Positions 34,080-42,304 of a DNA stretch of 64,000 bases are shown piece after piece (the stretch's first letter is position 1; every line of letters begins with the position of its first letter). This stretch comes from Oscillospiraceae bacterium. GTDB lineage: Bacteria; Bacillota; Clostridia; Oscillospirales; Oscillospiraceae. The notes below the pieces were generated by a model. The model was not told the DNA's origin. It saw only the letters and a list, made by a program, of their open reading frames with translations, and did not search any database. Position numbers and translations under genes: made by a program. Where the stretch lies: assembly GCA_020025715.1 (NCBI GenBank), contig JAHHRQ010000003.1:1-64000 (forward strand). Direction: 5' to 3'.

Positions 34080-34933
34080 TTTCCGTCCCCCCTGAGTTTC
34101 AGAACTGCGTCTTTCAGCTGTTCATGGGTGTAAATGGAGCCGGGAATATCAAGGCCTCTTTTTCTCAGCTCCATTGCAATGGCAGTGGGGCGTGGAACGG
34201 AAAGGCCGATTTCAATAAGCTCCTCGGGGCGGGAGAACACTTCCTGGGGTGTACCGTCCATTTTAACGGTGCCGTGGTCAAACACAAGTATTCTCTGTGC
34301 AAATTCCGCCGCGTCATCCATATTATGGCTGACAACGATAACGGTGGCGCCGGTCATCTCCCGGTAGCGCTTAATATTATCCATTATCTGCCTGCATCCC
34401 GCAGGGTCAAGACCGGCGGTAGGCTCATCCAGAATAAGGACGCCGGGGCGCATGGCGATAACGCCGGCAATGGCAATTCTGCGCTTCTGGCCGCCGGAGA
34501 GTTCAAGGGGAGATTTCTGGAGCAGATCATCGGTGACACCGGTAAAATCCGCCGCCTCTCTAACCCGCTCGTCCACTTCCTTTTCGCTCAGGCCCATGTT
34601 CTTGGGGCCGAAGGCAATATCGGCGTAAACAGTTTCCTCAAAAAGCTGATACTCCGGATACTGGAAAACAAGGCTCACCTGCCATTTGACATCACGTCTT
34701 GACTGCTTGCTCTCGTTTATATCCTTGCCGTCCACATACACCTTGCCTGAGGTAGGCTCCAGCAGCGCATTAAGGTGCTGGATAAAGGTGGACTTACCGG
34801 AGCCGGTGTGGCCTATAAGACCCACAAACTGGCCGTGGGGTATTACAAGGTTTATATTCTCTATTGCTGTTTTTTCAAACGGAGTATCCATGCCGTAAGT
34901 ATGGCATAAATTCTCCACTCTGATTTCTGACAT
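34073..34933 (-). CDS. ecfA2: ECF transporter ATPase EcfA2
   Basis: 286 residues. Walker A GHTGSGKST, Q-loop LVFQYPEYQLFEETV, signature LELSGGQKRRIA, Walker B VLILDEPTAGLDP and switch histidine in VVSHNMDDA. Second energising subunit of the ECF vitamin importer; pairs with EcfA1. The YPEYQLFEETV stretch is characteristic of EcfA2. Confidence 0.96.
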   Translation of the reverse strand: MSEIRVENLCHTYGMDTPFEKTAIENINLVIPHGQFVGLIGHTGSGKSTFIQHLNALLEPTSGKVYVDGKDINESKQSRRDVKWQVSLVFQYPEYQLFEETVYADIAFGPKNMGLSEKEVDERVREAADFTGVTDDLLQKSPLELSGGQKRRIAIAGVIAMRPGVLILDEPTAGLDPAGCRQIMDNIKRYREMTGATVIVVSHNMDDAAEFAQRILVFDHGTVKMDGTPQEVFSRPEELIEIGLSVPRPTAIAMELRKRGLDIPGSIYTHEQLKDAVLKLRGDGKC

Positions 34934-34944
34934 TCTTTATCCTC

Positions 34945-35784
34945 TTAAATCTTCTTAACTGCTTTTTCAATAGCGTCTGCACAGGATTCCACATCCAGTG
35001 CGTCAAGGGGCAGAGACATTCCCTCTTTATTAAGCTCATACATAAGCTTTGTAGTCTCGGGCACATCAAGGCCCTCGCTCTTCATAAGCTCAACCTGGGA
35101 AAATACCTCGCCCGGTTTACCGTCTGCAATAACAAGGCCGTTTGACATTACAACCAGTCTGTCGGCATTGATGCACTCATCCATGTGGTGAGTAATGAGA
35201 ATAACCGTCATGCCGTGCTCACGGCAAAGGCGGGTAATGCTCTCGATTACCTCACGTCTGCCCTGAGGGTCAAGCATGGCAGTAGGCTCATCCAGAACGA
35301 TAATTTCCGGCTCCATTGCCATAACTCCGGCGATTGCAACTCTTTGCTTCTGTCCGCCGGAAAGAAGGTGGGGGGCGTGCATTCTGTATTCATACATTCC
35401 CACCTGCTTTAAGGCTCTGTCAACTCTCTGTCTTATCTCCTCAGTGGGAACACCCAGATTTTCCGGTGCGAAAGCCACATCGTCTTCAACAACGTTTGCA
35501 ACTATCTGGTTGTCCGGGTTCTGAAAAACCATTCCCACAGAGCGTCTTATATCAAGAAGTCTGTCCTCATCGGCACTGTCTATGCCTTTAACAAGAACCT
35601 TTCCCTCGGTAGGGGTAAGGATTGCGTTCATATGCTTTGCAAGGGTGGATTTTCCGGAACCGTTATGGCCCAGCACCGCCACAAAGCTGCCCTTTTCTAT
35701 ATCAAGGTTTATCCCTTTGAGAGTTTCGGTTTCATCATCGGGATAGGTGTAGTGCACATCTTTAAAGCTAATAACCGAATTCAA
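34945..35784 (-). CDS. ecfA1: ECF transporter ATPase EcfA1
   Basis: 279 residues. Walker A GHNGSGKST, Q-loop MVFQNPDNQIVANVVEDDVA (typical EcfA1), signature LLSGGQKQRVA, Walker B IIVLDEPTAMLDP, switch histidine in LITHHMDE. Energises vitamin or cobalt/nickel-type uptake together with EcfA2 and EcfT. 14 bases follow from the methyltransferase gene upstream, so the whole set is probably one transcript. Confidence 0.96.
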   Translation of the reverse strand: MNSVISFKDVHYTYPDDETETLKGINLDIEKGSFVAVLGHNGSGKSTLAKHMNAILTPTEGKVLVKGIDSADEDRLLDIRRSVGMVFQNPDNQIVANVVEDDVAFAPENLGVPTEEIRQRVDRALKQVGMYEYRMHAPHLLSGGQKQRVAIAGVMAMEPEIIVLDEPTAMLDPQGRREVIESITRLCREHGMTVILITHHMDECINADRLVVMSNGLVIADGKPGEVFSQVELMKSEGLDVPETTKLMYELNKEGMSLPLDALDVESCADAIEKAVKKI

Positions 35785-35798
35785 ATCAAATTCCTCTC

Positions 35799-36659
35799 TC
35801 AGTGCTCCCAGCGGCAGGTTGCACCGCAGGGCAGATACAATCCGCTGTCCGTTACGGGCAGAGCCAGCTCCTGACTGTCAGAACGGCCGCCGAATTTTTT
35901 AGTAAATATGCTCTCTGCCACATAGGAAAGGACAGAGGGAGAAAGGCCGGTGGTGTAGGAGTTTATAATCACGAATAAGGGATTATCCGACAGCACATCG
36001 GCGCACAGAGACACGAAGGGCCACAGGTTCTGCTCCAGCTTCCATATCTCTCCGCCTGGACCTCTGCCGTAGGAGGGCGGGTCCATAATGATGGCGTCAT
36101 ACTTGTGTCCTCTGCGGATTTCTCTTTCCACAAACTTGGCGCAGTCATCCACTATCCAGCGGATAGGCGCATCGGAAAGGCCGGAAGAAGCGGCGTTTTC
36201 CTTGCCCCAGCTGACCATGCCCTTTGCAGCGTCAACATGGCACACACTGGCGCCTGCCTTTGCACATGCAACGGTAGCACCGCCTGTATATGCAAAAAGG
36301 TTCAGAACGCTTATATGCCGTCCCGCATTTCTTATTTTATCCATAGCCCAGTCCCAGTTGGCGGCCTGTTCGGGGAAAATTCCGGTATGCTTAAAGTTCA
36401 TGGGTTTAACATTGAAGGTAAGCTCTCCGTAATGAATCTGCCAGTTCTGAGGCAGTTTTCCCTTGTCCCAGCTTCCGCCGCCGCTTTTGGAACGGCTGTA
36501 CTCAGCGTCGCGCCGATACCATAATTTATTTTTTCTGGGAGTATCCCATATTGCCTGAGGGTCCGGACGAACCAGATAATAGTCTCCCCAGCGCTCTAAT
36601 TTTTCACCCTTTGAGCAGTCAATAAGCTCAAAATCCTGCCATTTATCTGCAAGCCACAT
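35799..36659 (-). CDS. Class I SAM-dependent rRNA methyltransferase (RlmI/RlmK C-domain type)
   Basis: 286 residues. SAM-binding motif I LNLFAYTGGATVACAKAGA, motif II HVDAAKGMVSW and the target-base motif DPPSYGRGP are those of the RlmI/RlmK 23S rRNA cytosine/guanine methyltransferases. The usual N-terminal PUA domain of RlmI is missing, giving a shorter protein. Exact target base unknown. First gene upstream of ecfA1. Confidence 0.85.
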   Translation of the reverse strand: MWLADKWQDFELIDCSKGEKLERWGDYYLVRPDPQAIWDTPRKNKLWYRRDAEYSRSKSGGGSWDKGKLPQNWQIHYGELTFNVKPMNFKHTGIFPEQAANWDWAMDKIRNAGRHISVLNLFAYTGGATVACAKAGASVCHVDAAKGMVSWGKENAASSGLSDAPIRWIVDDCAKFVEREIRRGHKYDAIIMDPPSYGRGPGGEIWKLEQNLWPFVSLCADVLSDNPLFVIINSYTTGLSPSVLSYVAESIFTKKFGGRSDSQELALPVTDSGLYLPCGATCRWEH

Positions 36660-36754
36660 AATCTATTCACCAATTTCTTTACATATTGAGACATAATATT
36701 TTAACATCAAAAGCCCCTCAGGTCAACATAAAACCCATGCTGGAAACAAAAAAT

Positions 36755-36792
36755 CCCCTTGAATTTCCTGCATTTTGTGGAAATTCAAGGGG
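36755..36792 (-). terminator. Terminator after permuted binding lipoprotein
   Basis: Perfect 14-bp stem (36755-36768 with 36779-36792) and ten-base loop; minus strand then reads ATTTTTTGTTT. Confidence 0.9.
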
Positions 36793-36802
36793 CGTTTCAC
36801 GC

Positions 36803-37606
36803 TCAGTGAGCGTTATAGTAATAAATTGCGGTGCTGTCGGTAAGTACGGTGTCACAGCGGCCTGAAAAAAGGTAGCTGAAACACTCGGTTGTACCGCCGG
36901 CAAGTCTTGTTATCTGACCCATGCGGTTTGCCAGCTTTTCATCGGTGCCGAGGGCTTCAAGTGCCTCAGGGGTGGAGGGCATAACCATTTTTTTGTTGGA
37001 GAGCATAAGTCTGTTCCATATCATGCTTCCGTCTCTGGAGGCTATAACAATATCGTTATGGACATAAGGGCCGTACTGGAGAATTCTGCCCTTATCAATA
37101 TCCGTCTGATCGAGGGCAATGCCGCCCCATGCACAGTCGATATTGCCGGAGGACAGCTCAACATACACATCCTCTTTTTCTATGGGCTGAATTTTAAGGT
37201 TCCAGCCAAGGCGCTCACATACCGCCATTGCAAACTCCACATCATGGCCCCAGTATTCCCCGTTTGCCACATAGGCCATAGGGAAAGAGTTTATATCAAC
37301 GCCTATTATAAAGTCTCTGGGCTCGGGCATACCCACTTTTTCCAGAGCCTTTGCATTCTTTTTAAAGGTCACTATCTTTTCACCGAACCATTTGGATGAA
37401 AGCTCAGCCACCTTGCCCTCTGCCGCCAGAGTCTCAATGGCAGCAATGATATAGGTTGCAGTAGGGTCTCCGGTTCTGAAAGCAAGGGAATAATCCTGCT
37501 CCACCAGAGTCTGCACCACTTTCACCCCGTATGAACCGCCTCCTCCGCAGCCTGCGGCACCAAGACAGATACATACTGCAAGTAATATACACAACACTTT
37601 TTTCAT
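36803..37606 (-). CDS. Amino-acid-type substrate-binding lipoprotein with circularly permuted segment order
   Basis: 267 residues. Signal peptide and lipobox GAAGC (Cys20). The order of segments is unusual: residues 27-75 (EQDYSLAFRTGDP ... SSKWFG) correspond to the C-terminal end of a normal family 3 binding protein (compare EQYGIAF-type and KWFG endings), while residues 98-267 (FIIGVDINSFPMAYV, WGHDVEFAMAVCERLG, GNIDCAWGGIA, GRCDTVLTDSTAIYYY) correspond to its beginning and middle. Joined head to tail the two parts make one complete fold. No permease or ATPase gene is adjacent. It follows the serine hydrolase gene by 27 bases and may share its transcript. Ligand unknown; it may be a sensor rather than a transporter part. 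Confidence 0.8.
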   Translation of the reverse strand: MKKVLCILLAVCICLGAAGCGGGGSYGVKVVQTLVEQDYSLAFRTGDPTATYIIAAIETLAAEGKVAELSSKWFGEKIVTFKKNAKALEKVGMPEPRDFIIGVDINSFPMAYVANGEYWGHDVEFAMAVCERLGWNLKIQPIEKEDVYVELSSGNIDCAWGGIALDQTDIDKGRILQYGPYVHNDIVIASRDGSMIWNRLMLSNKKMVMPSTPEALEALGTDEKLANRMGQITRLAGGTTECFSYLFSGRCDTVLTDSTAIYYYNAH

Positions 37607-37633
37607 ACTATCCCACCAGTTTTATATTTTCTC

Positions 37634-39031
37634 TCAATGTCTCGGCGTATACTTTCCCTTTGAGACCTTCTTTTCCGCTTTCTTCTTTGCGGGTACTTTT
37701 TCAGTTTTCGCAGCTTCATGTTTTTTTACGGGTCTGACGGGTTCGGGAGCCTCAAACTGCTGTTCTTCCTCATCCCACGGCTCTCTTTCGTCCCACTGCT
37801 CCGCCTCGTCATTTTGAGCACTCCGCTTATTTTTCTTAGGCTTTTTAACGGCAGACACCACAAGCAGTACAACAGCCGCCGCTGCGATTACGCCGATAAC
37901 CACAACTGCTTTCTTTACGAACGCATCTCTCTTGGCCTCTTTTTCTTTCTGAAGCTCAGCCTGCTTTATGCGCTCCTGTTCTTCCTGAGCCTTACGCTCT
38001 TCCTCTTCCTGCTGCTCTCTTTCTATTCTCTCCTGCTCCTCCTGAGCTTTTTTCTCTTCTTCCAGACGGAGCTGCTCTTTCTCTGCCTTTTCTTTCTCAA
38101 AGGCTTCAAGCTTTGCATCCAGAGACAGGGTGTATTCCTCAAAAATAGGCGCAAAACCGGCGATTACATCGTCGTTAAGACCCATATTCTCGGTCATAAC
38201 GGTGAGAATAAAGGGATTGGGAGTATAGATAATTCCGGCAGTATGGCTGAAAGCTTTATTGCTCTTATCAACCAGTGCGCCGTATTTCTGGGCGATTTCA
38301 TATTTATCCCCCAGAGTTCTGTTAAAATAGGTATCGGGCTGAGCCTGTTTAAGGCACTCTATAACATGAGGAAAACGCTCATTTTCAAAATAAAGTGTCT
38401 CCATAACGTCTGTCATAAAGCGGGCGTTAAAGTAGCTGTAATCATAGAAATTATCCACATATTCCTCTTTGGGCATATCTGAATATCTCTGGTACAGCTC
38501 GCGGCACTTTCTGTTTCCCTCCGATGTCTCGTAGGGCACATCGGCTATGTAGTTCATGGTGAGGTGACCGTAGTCGTTGTTTGAATAAACCAGAACCAGC
38601 TTTTCAAGCTCGGAAAGCTTCATGCCTCTTATATCGGAGTCCTGAGTCAGCTTGCCCTCATGCTCCCCCTCTGCCATAATCATAAAAAGGGGCACTTTAT
38701 ACATGCTGGCGCTGTAATACCACTTATCCTTATTATAGTACCATGTGTCTCCGGTAGGGGTATAGCAGTAGCCTATGCTGATGTTTTCAGGATTATAGTT
38801 TTTGGAGGCAATATAGTCCTCCAGCTTCTGGCGAAGCTCCTCATCATCTATAATGCTCTCCTGCTCTTCCGGTGCAGGCTCTTCGGCAGGCTTTTCCTGC
38901 TTTTCTTCCTCCACCGTGCTTTCCTCTTCCGCCTTGGCTTCCTCTGCAAAAGCGGTGGTAAGAGGGAGAACCATAAGCATACACAGCAGCAGACATATCG
39001 AAGTTTTAAACAGCTTTGAAACTTGTTTCAC
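37634..39031 (-). CDS. Secreted serine hydrolase (class A beta-lactamase-like) with coiled coil and C-terminal anchor
   Basis: 465 residues, GTG start with GGAG 7 bases upstream. Signal peptide (1-29), Glu/Pro-rich linker (30-60), then a penicillin-recognising fold: Ser109-x-x-Lys112 in SASMYKVP, SNN triad at 150-152 in VYSNNDYG and HTAG as the KTG-equivalent near 250. A long Glu/Lys/Arg coiled coil (about 300-385), a membrane helix (VVVIGVIAAAAVVLLVVSAV) and a basic tail follow. The serine domain should be outside and the tail in the cytoplasm. Activity could be on peptidoglycan peptides or beta-lactams; the changed KTG triad (TAG) makes true beta-lactamase doubtful. Confidence 0.8.
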   Translation of the reverse strand: MKQVSKLFKTSICLLLCMLMVLPLTTAFAEEAKAEEESTVEEEKQEKPAEEPAPEEQESIIDDEELRQKLEDYIASKNYNPENISIGYCYTPTGDTWYYNKDKWYYSASMYKVPLFMIMAEGEHEGKLTQDSDIRGMKLSELEKLVLVYSNNDYGHLTMNYIADVPYETSEGNRKCRELYQRYSDMPKEEYVDNFYDYSYFNARFMTDVMETLYFENERFPHVIECLKQAQPDTYFNRTLGDKYEIAQKYGALVDKSNKAFSHTAGIIYTPNPFILTVMTENMGLNDDVIAGFAPIFEEYTLSLDAKLEAFEKEKAEKEQLRLEEEKKAQEEQERIEREQQEEEERKAQEEQERIKQAELQKEKEAKRDAFVKKAVVVIGVIAAAAVVLLVVSAVKKPKKNKRSAQNDEAEQWDEREPWDEEEQQFEAPEPVRPVKKHEAAKTEKVPAKKKAEKKVSKGKYTPRH

Positions 39032-39062
39032 ATTATTTCTCCCATATCTATATTTCTTTGTA

Positions 39063-39091
39063 AGAATACAGAATATTTCAAACTAAATCAA
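39063..39091 (-). promoter_or_regulatory. Promoter of the serine hydrolase gene
   Basis: Minus-strand -35 TTGATT (39086-39091), 17-base spacer, -10 TATTCT (39063-39068). Confidence 0.55.
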
Positions 39092-39119
39092 GTGATTTAC
39101 CGGTAATTTCTCTTATTTG

Positions 39120-40427
39120 TTATAAAATCTCAATTTCGCCGCCCTGTCTTTTTATAGAGCTGCCGAAGAAGCAGCGGGCAGCCTCTATAAGATATGCAGT
39201 ATCTTCTGCGCCGGCAGTCTCGTAAGCTGAGTGCATTGCAAGCTGAGGCAGGCCCACATCAACAGTATCAATGGACACATGAGCGGAGCTTATATTGCCA
39301 AGCGTTGAACCGCCGGGCATGTCCGCTCTGTTGGTGTAGCTCTGCACGGGAACGCCTGCCTTTTTGCAGATTTCGCTGAAAACGGCGGCGGAAACTGCGT
39401 CGGTAGTGTATTTCTGGTTTGCGTTGTGCTTAATAACTACGCCCTTATTCATTGCAGGTCTGTCGTTTCTGTCTGCAAATTCGGGGTGGTTGGGATGAAC
39501 TGCATGGGCGTTATCGGCAGAGACCATAAAGCTCTGGTTTAAAGCACGGAGATAAGCGCTTCTGTCCATAGAGAACTGTTCGCATACGCGGCTTAAAACG
39601 TCCTCAAGGAAGGTGGAGTCTGCGCCCTGCTTTGTGCCGCTGCCTACTTCCTCATTATCGAAAATGCACACAACAGGTGCGCTCTTGCCCTCATCGGCCA
39701 TTAAAAAGCCCTGTAAGCAGGAGAATGCGCACTGCAAGTCGTCAAGTCTGGGGGCGGAGATATACTCATTGTTTGCACCCCACTGGGTTCCTCTTGCACG
39801 GCAGTAGGTAAAGAGGTCATAGGAAATTACATTTTCCTTATCTGTGCCTGCGGCCTGAGCAACGGTTTCCTCAAAGCTGTTTTTGCCCTCGGCACTTGAA
39901 AACAGAGGCAGCATGTCAATATTGGCGTTGTAGCTCTTGCCGTCATTTGCGCTTCTGTCCATGTGAATTGCAACATTGGGTATCATAACAAGGTCTCTGT
40001 CAATGTTAATAAGCTTGGAGCTGAGCTTTCCGTCCTGCTTAACTAAAACTCTGCCTGCAAGGGAGAGGGGTCTGTCAAGCCAGCTGGAGCAGATCATGCC
40101 TCCGTAGCGCTCGCAGTTTAACTGTATATACTCCCCTGCTGACTTAACGGCAGGATTGGACTTAATTTTAAAGCTGGGAGAATCGCCGTGAGCTGCCATT
40201 ATCATAAAGCCTGTGAAAGCATTTTCGGGCACTCTGAAAGCAATGATGGAAGAACCGTTTCTGCGGGCAAAATATTTTCCGCCCCGGCAGAGGTTCCAGC
40301 CTTCGCCCTCAAAAAGCTCGGTATAGCCCTCCGCTTTAAGAATCTCAGCTGCATTTTCGGCAGTATGCCATGCAGTAGGGCTTTTTTCTATAAAATCGAA
40401 CAATTCTTCGTTTATATTTTTATTCAT
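39120..40427 (-). CDS. M18 family aminopeptidase
   Basis: 435 residues. Zinc ligands lie in AAHGDSPSFKIK (His), the DNEEVGSGTKQGAD segment (Asp, catalytic Glu pair) and near the C-terminus in MHSAYE (His). M18 enzymes are cytoplasmic dodecamers removing N-terminal, often acidic, residues from peptides. Start is ATG 40427 (MNKNINEELF) with GAGG 9 bases before it. Divergent from the M3 peptidase gene; both promoters use the same -35 hexamer. Confidence 0.95.
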   Translation of the reverse strand: MNKNINEELFDFIEKSPTAWHTAENAAEILKAEGYTELFEGEGWNLCRGGKYFARRNGSSIIAFRVPENAFTGFMIMAAHGDSPSFKIKSNPAVKSAGEYIQLNCERYGGMICSSWLDRPLSLAGRVLVKQDGKLSSKLINIDRDLVMIPNVAIHMDRSANDGKSYNANIDMLPLFSSAEGKNSFEETVAQAAGTDKENVISYDLFTYCRARGTQWGANNEYISAPRLDDLQCAFSCLQGFLMADEGKSAPVVCIFDNEEVGSGTKQGADSTFLEDVLSRVCEQFSMDRSAYLRALNQSFMVSADNAHAVHPNHPEFADRNDRPAMNKGVVIKHNANQKYTTDAVSAAVFSEICKKAGVPVQSYTNRADMPGGSTLGNISSAHVSIDTVDVGLPQLAMHSAYETAGAEDTAYLIEAARCFFGSSIKRQGGEIEIL

Positions 40428-40463
40428 AATGTTTAACCTCTTCTTTAAAATCACAATAAATTT

Positions 40464-40492
40464 ATTATAACACAGCTTTTACACGATTGCAA
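40464..40492 (-). promoter_or_regulatory. Promoter of M18 peptidase gene
   Basis: Minus-strand -35 TTGCAA (40487-40492), 17-base spacer, perfect -10 TATAAT (40464-40469). The -35 hexamer is a palindrome shared with the divergent M3 promoter. Confidence 0.75.
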
Positions 40493-40515
40493 AAGAAGAG
40501 ACAATATAGTATAGT
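40487..40515 (+). promoter_or_regulatory. Promoter of M3 peptidase gene
   Basis: -35 TTGCAA (40487-40492), 17-base spacer, -10 TATAGT (40510-40515), about 35 bases before ATG; GGAGG ribosome site follows. Confidence 0.7.
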
Positions 40516-40549
40516 TATACTAATCTAATTTAACCATGGAGGTATAGAT

Positions 40550-42235
40550 ATGAAAGTAAGCGAACTTCCCTACAAGCGCGTAAGTCTGGAAGAGCTGGCC
40601 TCTACCATGACCGATGTTATCGACAGAATTAAAAACGCAGAAAACGTTGAGCAGATTCTTGCCGCCAGAGAGGACTACTTAAAGCTTTATCTGGAATTTT
40701 ACACCAATTACTCTCTCGCCTATATGCGTTATACCATAAACACTGTGGACGAATTTTATGTGGGTGAAAATGACTATTATGATGAGATAATGCCCGCCGT
40801 ACAGAACTACATGGTTCAGTACGCCTCTGCCCTTCTGGATTCTCCCTTCCGCGCAGAGCTGGAAAAGGAGCTGAGCCCTGTGCTCTTTAAATCCATGGAG
40901 GCTCAGAGAAAGTCCATGGCTCCCAACGTAGTTGAGGATATGGTTGAGGAAAACAAGCTTGTCTCCGAATATTCCAAGCTCATGGCAGGCATGGAATTTG
41001 AGTTCAGAGGTGAGAAACTCCCCCGCCCCATGCTGGCAAAATACTACAAGTCCGACGACAGAGAAACCCGCAAGGAGGCTATGGAGGTTCTGGGCAGAAC
41101 TCTCATGGCAAACCGTGAGGCTCTGGACGATATTTACGACAAGCTGGTTCACGTCCGCACCCGCATAGCTCAGAAAATGGGCTACAAGAACTTTGTTGAG
41201 CTGGGCTACTACCGTATGGGCAGACTGTGCTACGACCAGAAGGATGTGGAAAACTTCCGCAAGAACGTAGTTGAGGACATCGTTCCCGTAGTTGCCCGCC
41301 TGCGCACCGAAAACGCAAAGCGCATGGGTATTGACAAGTTCATGTTCTATGATAACGAGGTTCTGGTTCCCGGCGGTGATCCCGTTCCCTGCGACAAGGA
41401 GCATATCTTCTCTGCCGCAAGAGAAATGTATCACGCAATGGGTAAGGAGACCGGCGACTTTATCGACATGATGATTGATAACGACGCTTTCGACGTTGAC
41501 TCCAGAAAGAACAAGTGGGGCGGCGGCTACTGCACCGAATTCCCCAAATATAAGCAGCCCTTCATCCTCGCAAACTTTAACGGCACCTCCGGTGACGTTG
41601 ACGTTGTTACCCACGAGGCAGGCCACGCACTTAACGCCTACCTTATAAGCGACAACCGCTTCGCTCTGGAGCTTCAGTGCGGCGGCATGGAGACTGCCGA
41701 AACCCACTCCATGAGCATGGAATTCTTTGCATGGCCCTACATGGACAAGTTCTTCGGTGAAGACGCTCCCAAGTACCGCTACATGCACGCTCTGGATGCT
41801 CTGTCCTTCATCCCCTACGGCAGCATGGTTGACGAGTTCCAGCACATTGTCTACGAAAATCCCGACATGACCCCCGCCGAGAGAAACAAGGCATGGGCAG
41901 AGCTTGAAAAGAAGTTCAGACCCCACATCAGCTTTGAGGGTATGCCTTATCTGGAAGAGGGCACACGCTGGCAGTACCAGATGCACATTTATGAAAGCCC
42001 CTTCTACTACATTGACTACTGCCTCGCTCAGACTGCAGCATTTAACTTCCTGCTTGCATCTCAGGACAACTACGATGATGCCTTCCGGCGTTATCTCCGC
42101 TTCTCCCGTCAGGGCGGCGAGAAGGTCTGGACCGATCTTCTCGAAGAAGCCGGCTTCAGCTCTCCCTTCACTCCCGGCGCTCTCAAGGAGCTTGCCCAGA
42201 GAGTTGAAGCTCTGCTCAACAAAATCAGAGTCTGA
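40550..42235 (+). CDS. M3 family oligoendopeptidase
   Basis: 561 residues, typical PepF/thimet-type length. Zinc site His355-Glu-x-x-His359 in VTHEAGHALNAYL with third ligand Glu in METAETHSMSMEF. Cytoplasmic enzyme that trims oligopeptides of about 6-20 residues; may process peptides before the neighbouring M18 exopeptidase, from which it is divergently transcribed. Codon use and length give no sign of transfer. Confidence 0.96.
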   Translation: MKVSELPYKRVSLEELASTMTDVIDRIKNAENVEQILAAREDYLKLYLEFYTNYSLAYMRYTINTVDEFYVGENDYYDEIMPAVQNYMVQYASALLDSPFRAELEKELSPVLFKSMEAQRKSMAPNVVEDMVEENKLVSEYSKLMAGMEFEFRGEKLPRPMLAKYYKSDDRETRKEAMEVLGRTLMANREALDDIYDKLVHVRTRIAQKMGYKNFVELGYYRMGRLCYDQKDVENFRKNVVEDIVPVVARLRTENAKRMGIDKFMFYDNEVLVPGGDPVPCDKEHIFSAAREMYHAMGKETGDFIDMMIDNDAFDVDSRKNKWGGGYCTEFPKYKQPFILANFNGTSGDVDVVTHEAGHALNAYLISDNRFALELQCGGMETAETHSMSMEFFAWPYMDKFFGEDAPKYRYMHALDALSFIPYGSMVDEFQHIVYENPDMTPAERNKAWAELEKKFRPHISFEGMPYLEEGTRWQYQMHIYESPFYYIDYCLAQTAAFNFLLASQDNYDDAFRRYLRFSRQGGEKVWTDLLEEAGFSSPFTPGALKELAQRVEALLNKIRV

Positions 42236-42260
42236 AATTTTAAAACTTAAATCAGCATAA

Positions 42261-42295
42261 AAAAATGGCATTTCCAAAACGGAAATGCCATTTTT
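42261..42295. terminator. Bidirectional terminator
   Basis: Perfect 15-bp stem (42261-42275 with 42281-42295), five-base loop, A-run on the left and T-run on the right, between convergent M3 peptidase and kinase-lectin genes. Confidence 0.93.
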
Positions 42296-42304
42296 ATTTT
42301 GTTT

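Noticed and set aside
36803..37606. Binding lipoprotein read as a truncated pseudogene
   Set aside because: It has a signal peptide, lipobox, ribosome site and terminator, and all segments of the fold are present in permuted order.
40679..42277. 532-residue open frame antisense to the M3 peptidase gene
   Set aside because: Shadow frame created by codon bias of the real gene; no ribosome site or recognisable domain, and the plus-strand product is a clear full-length peptidase.
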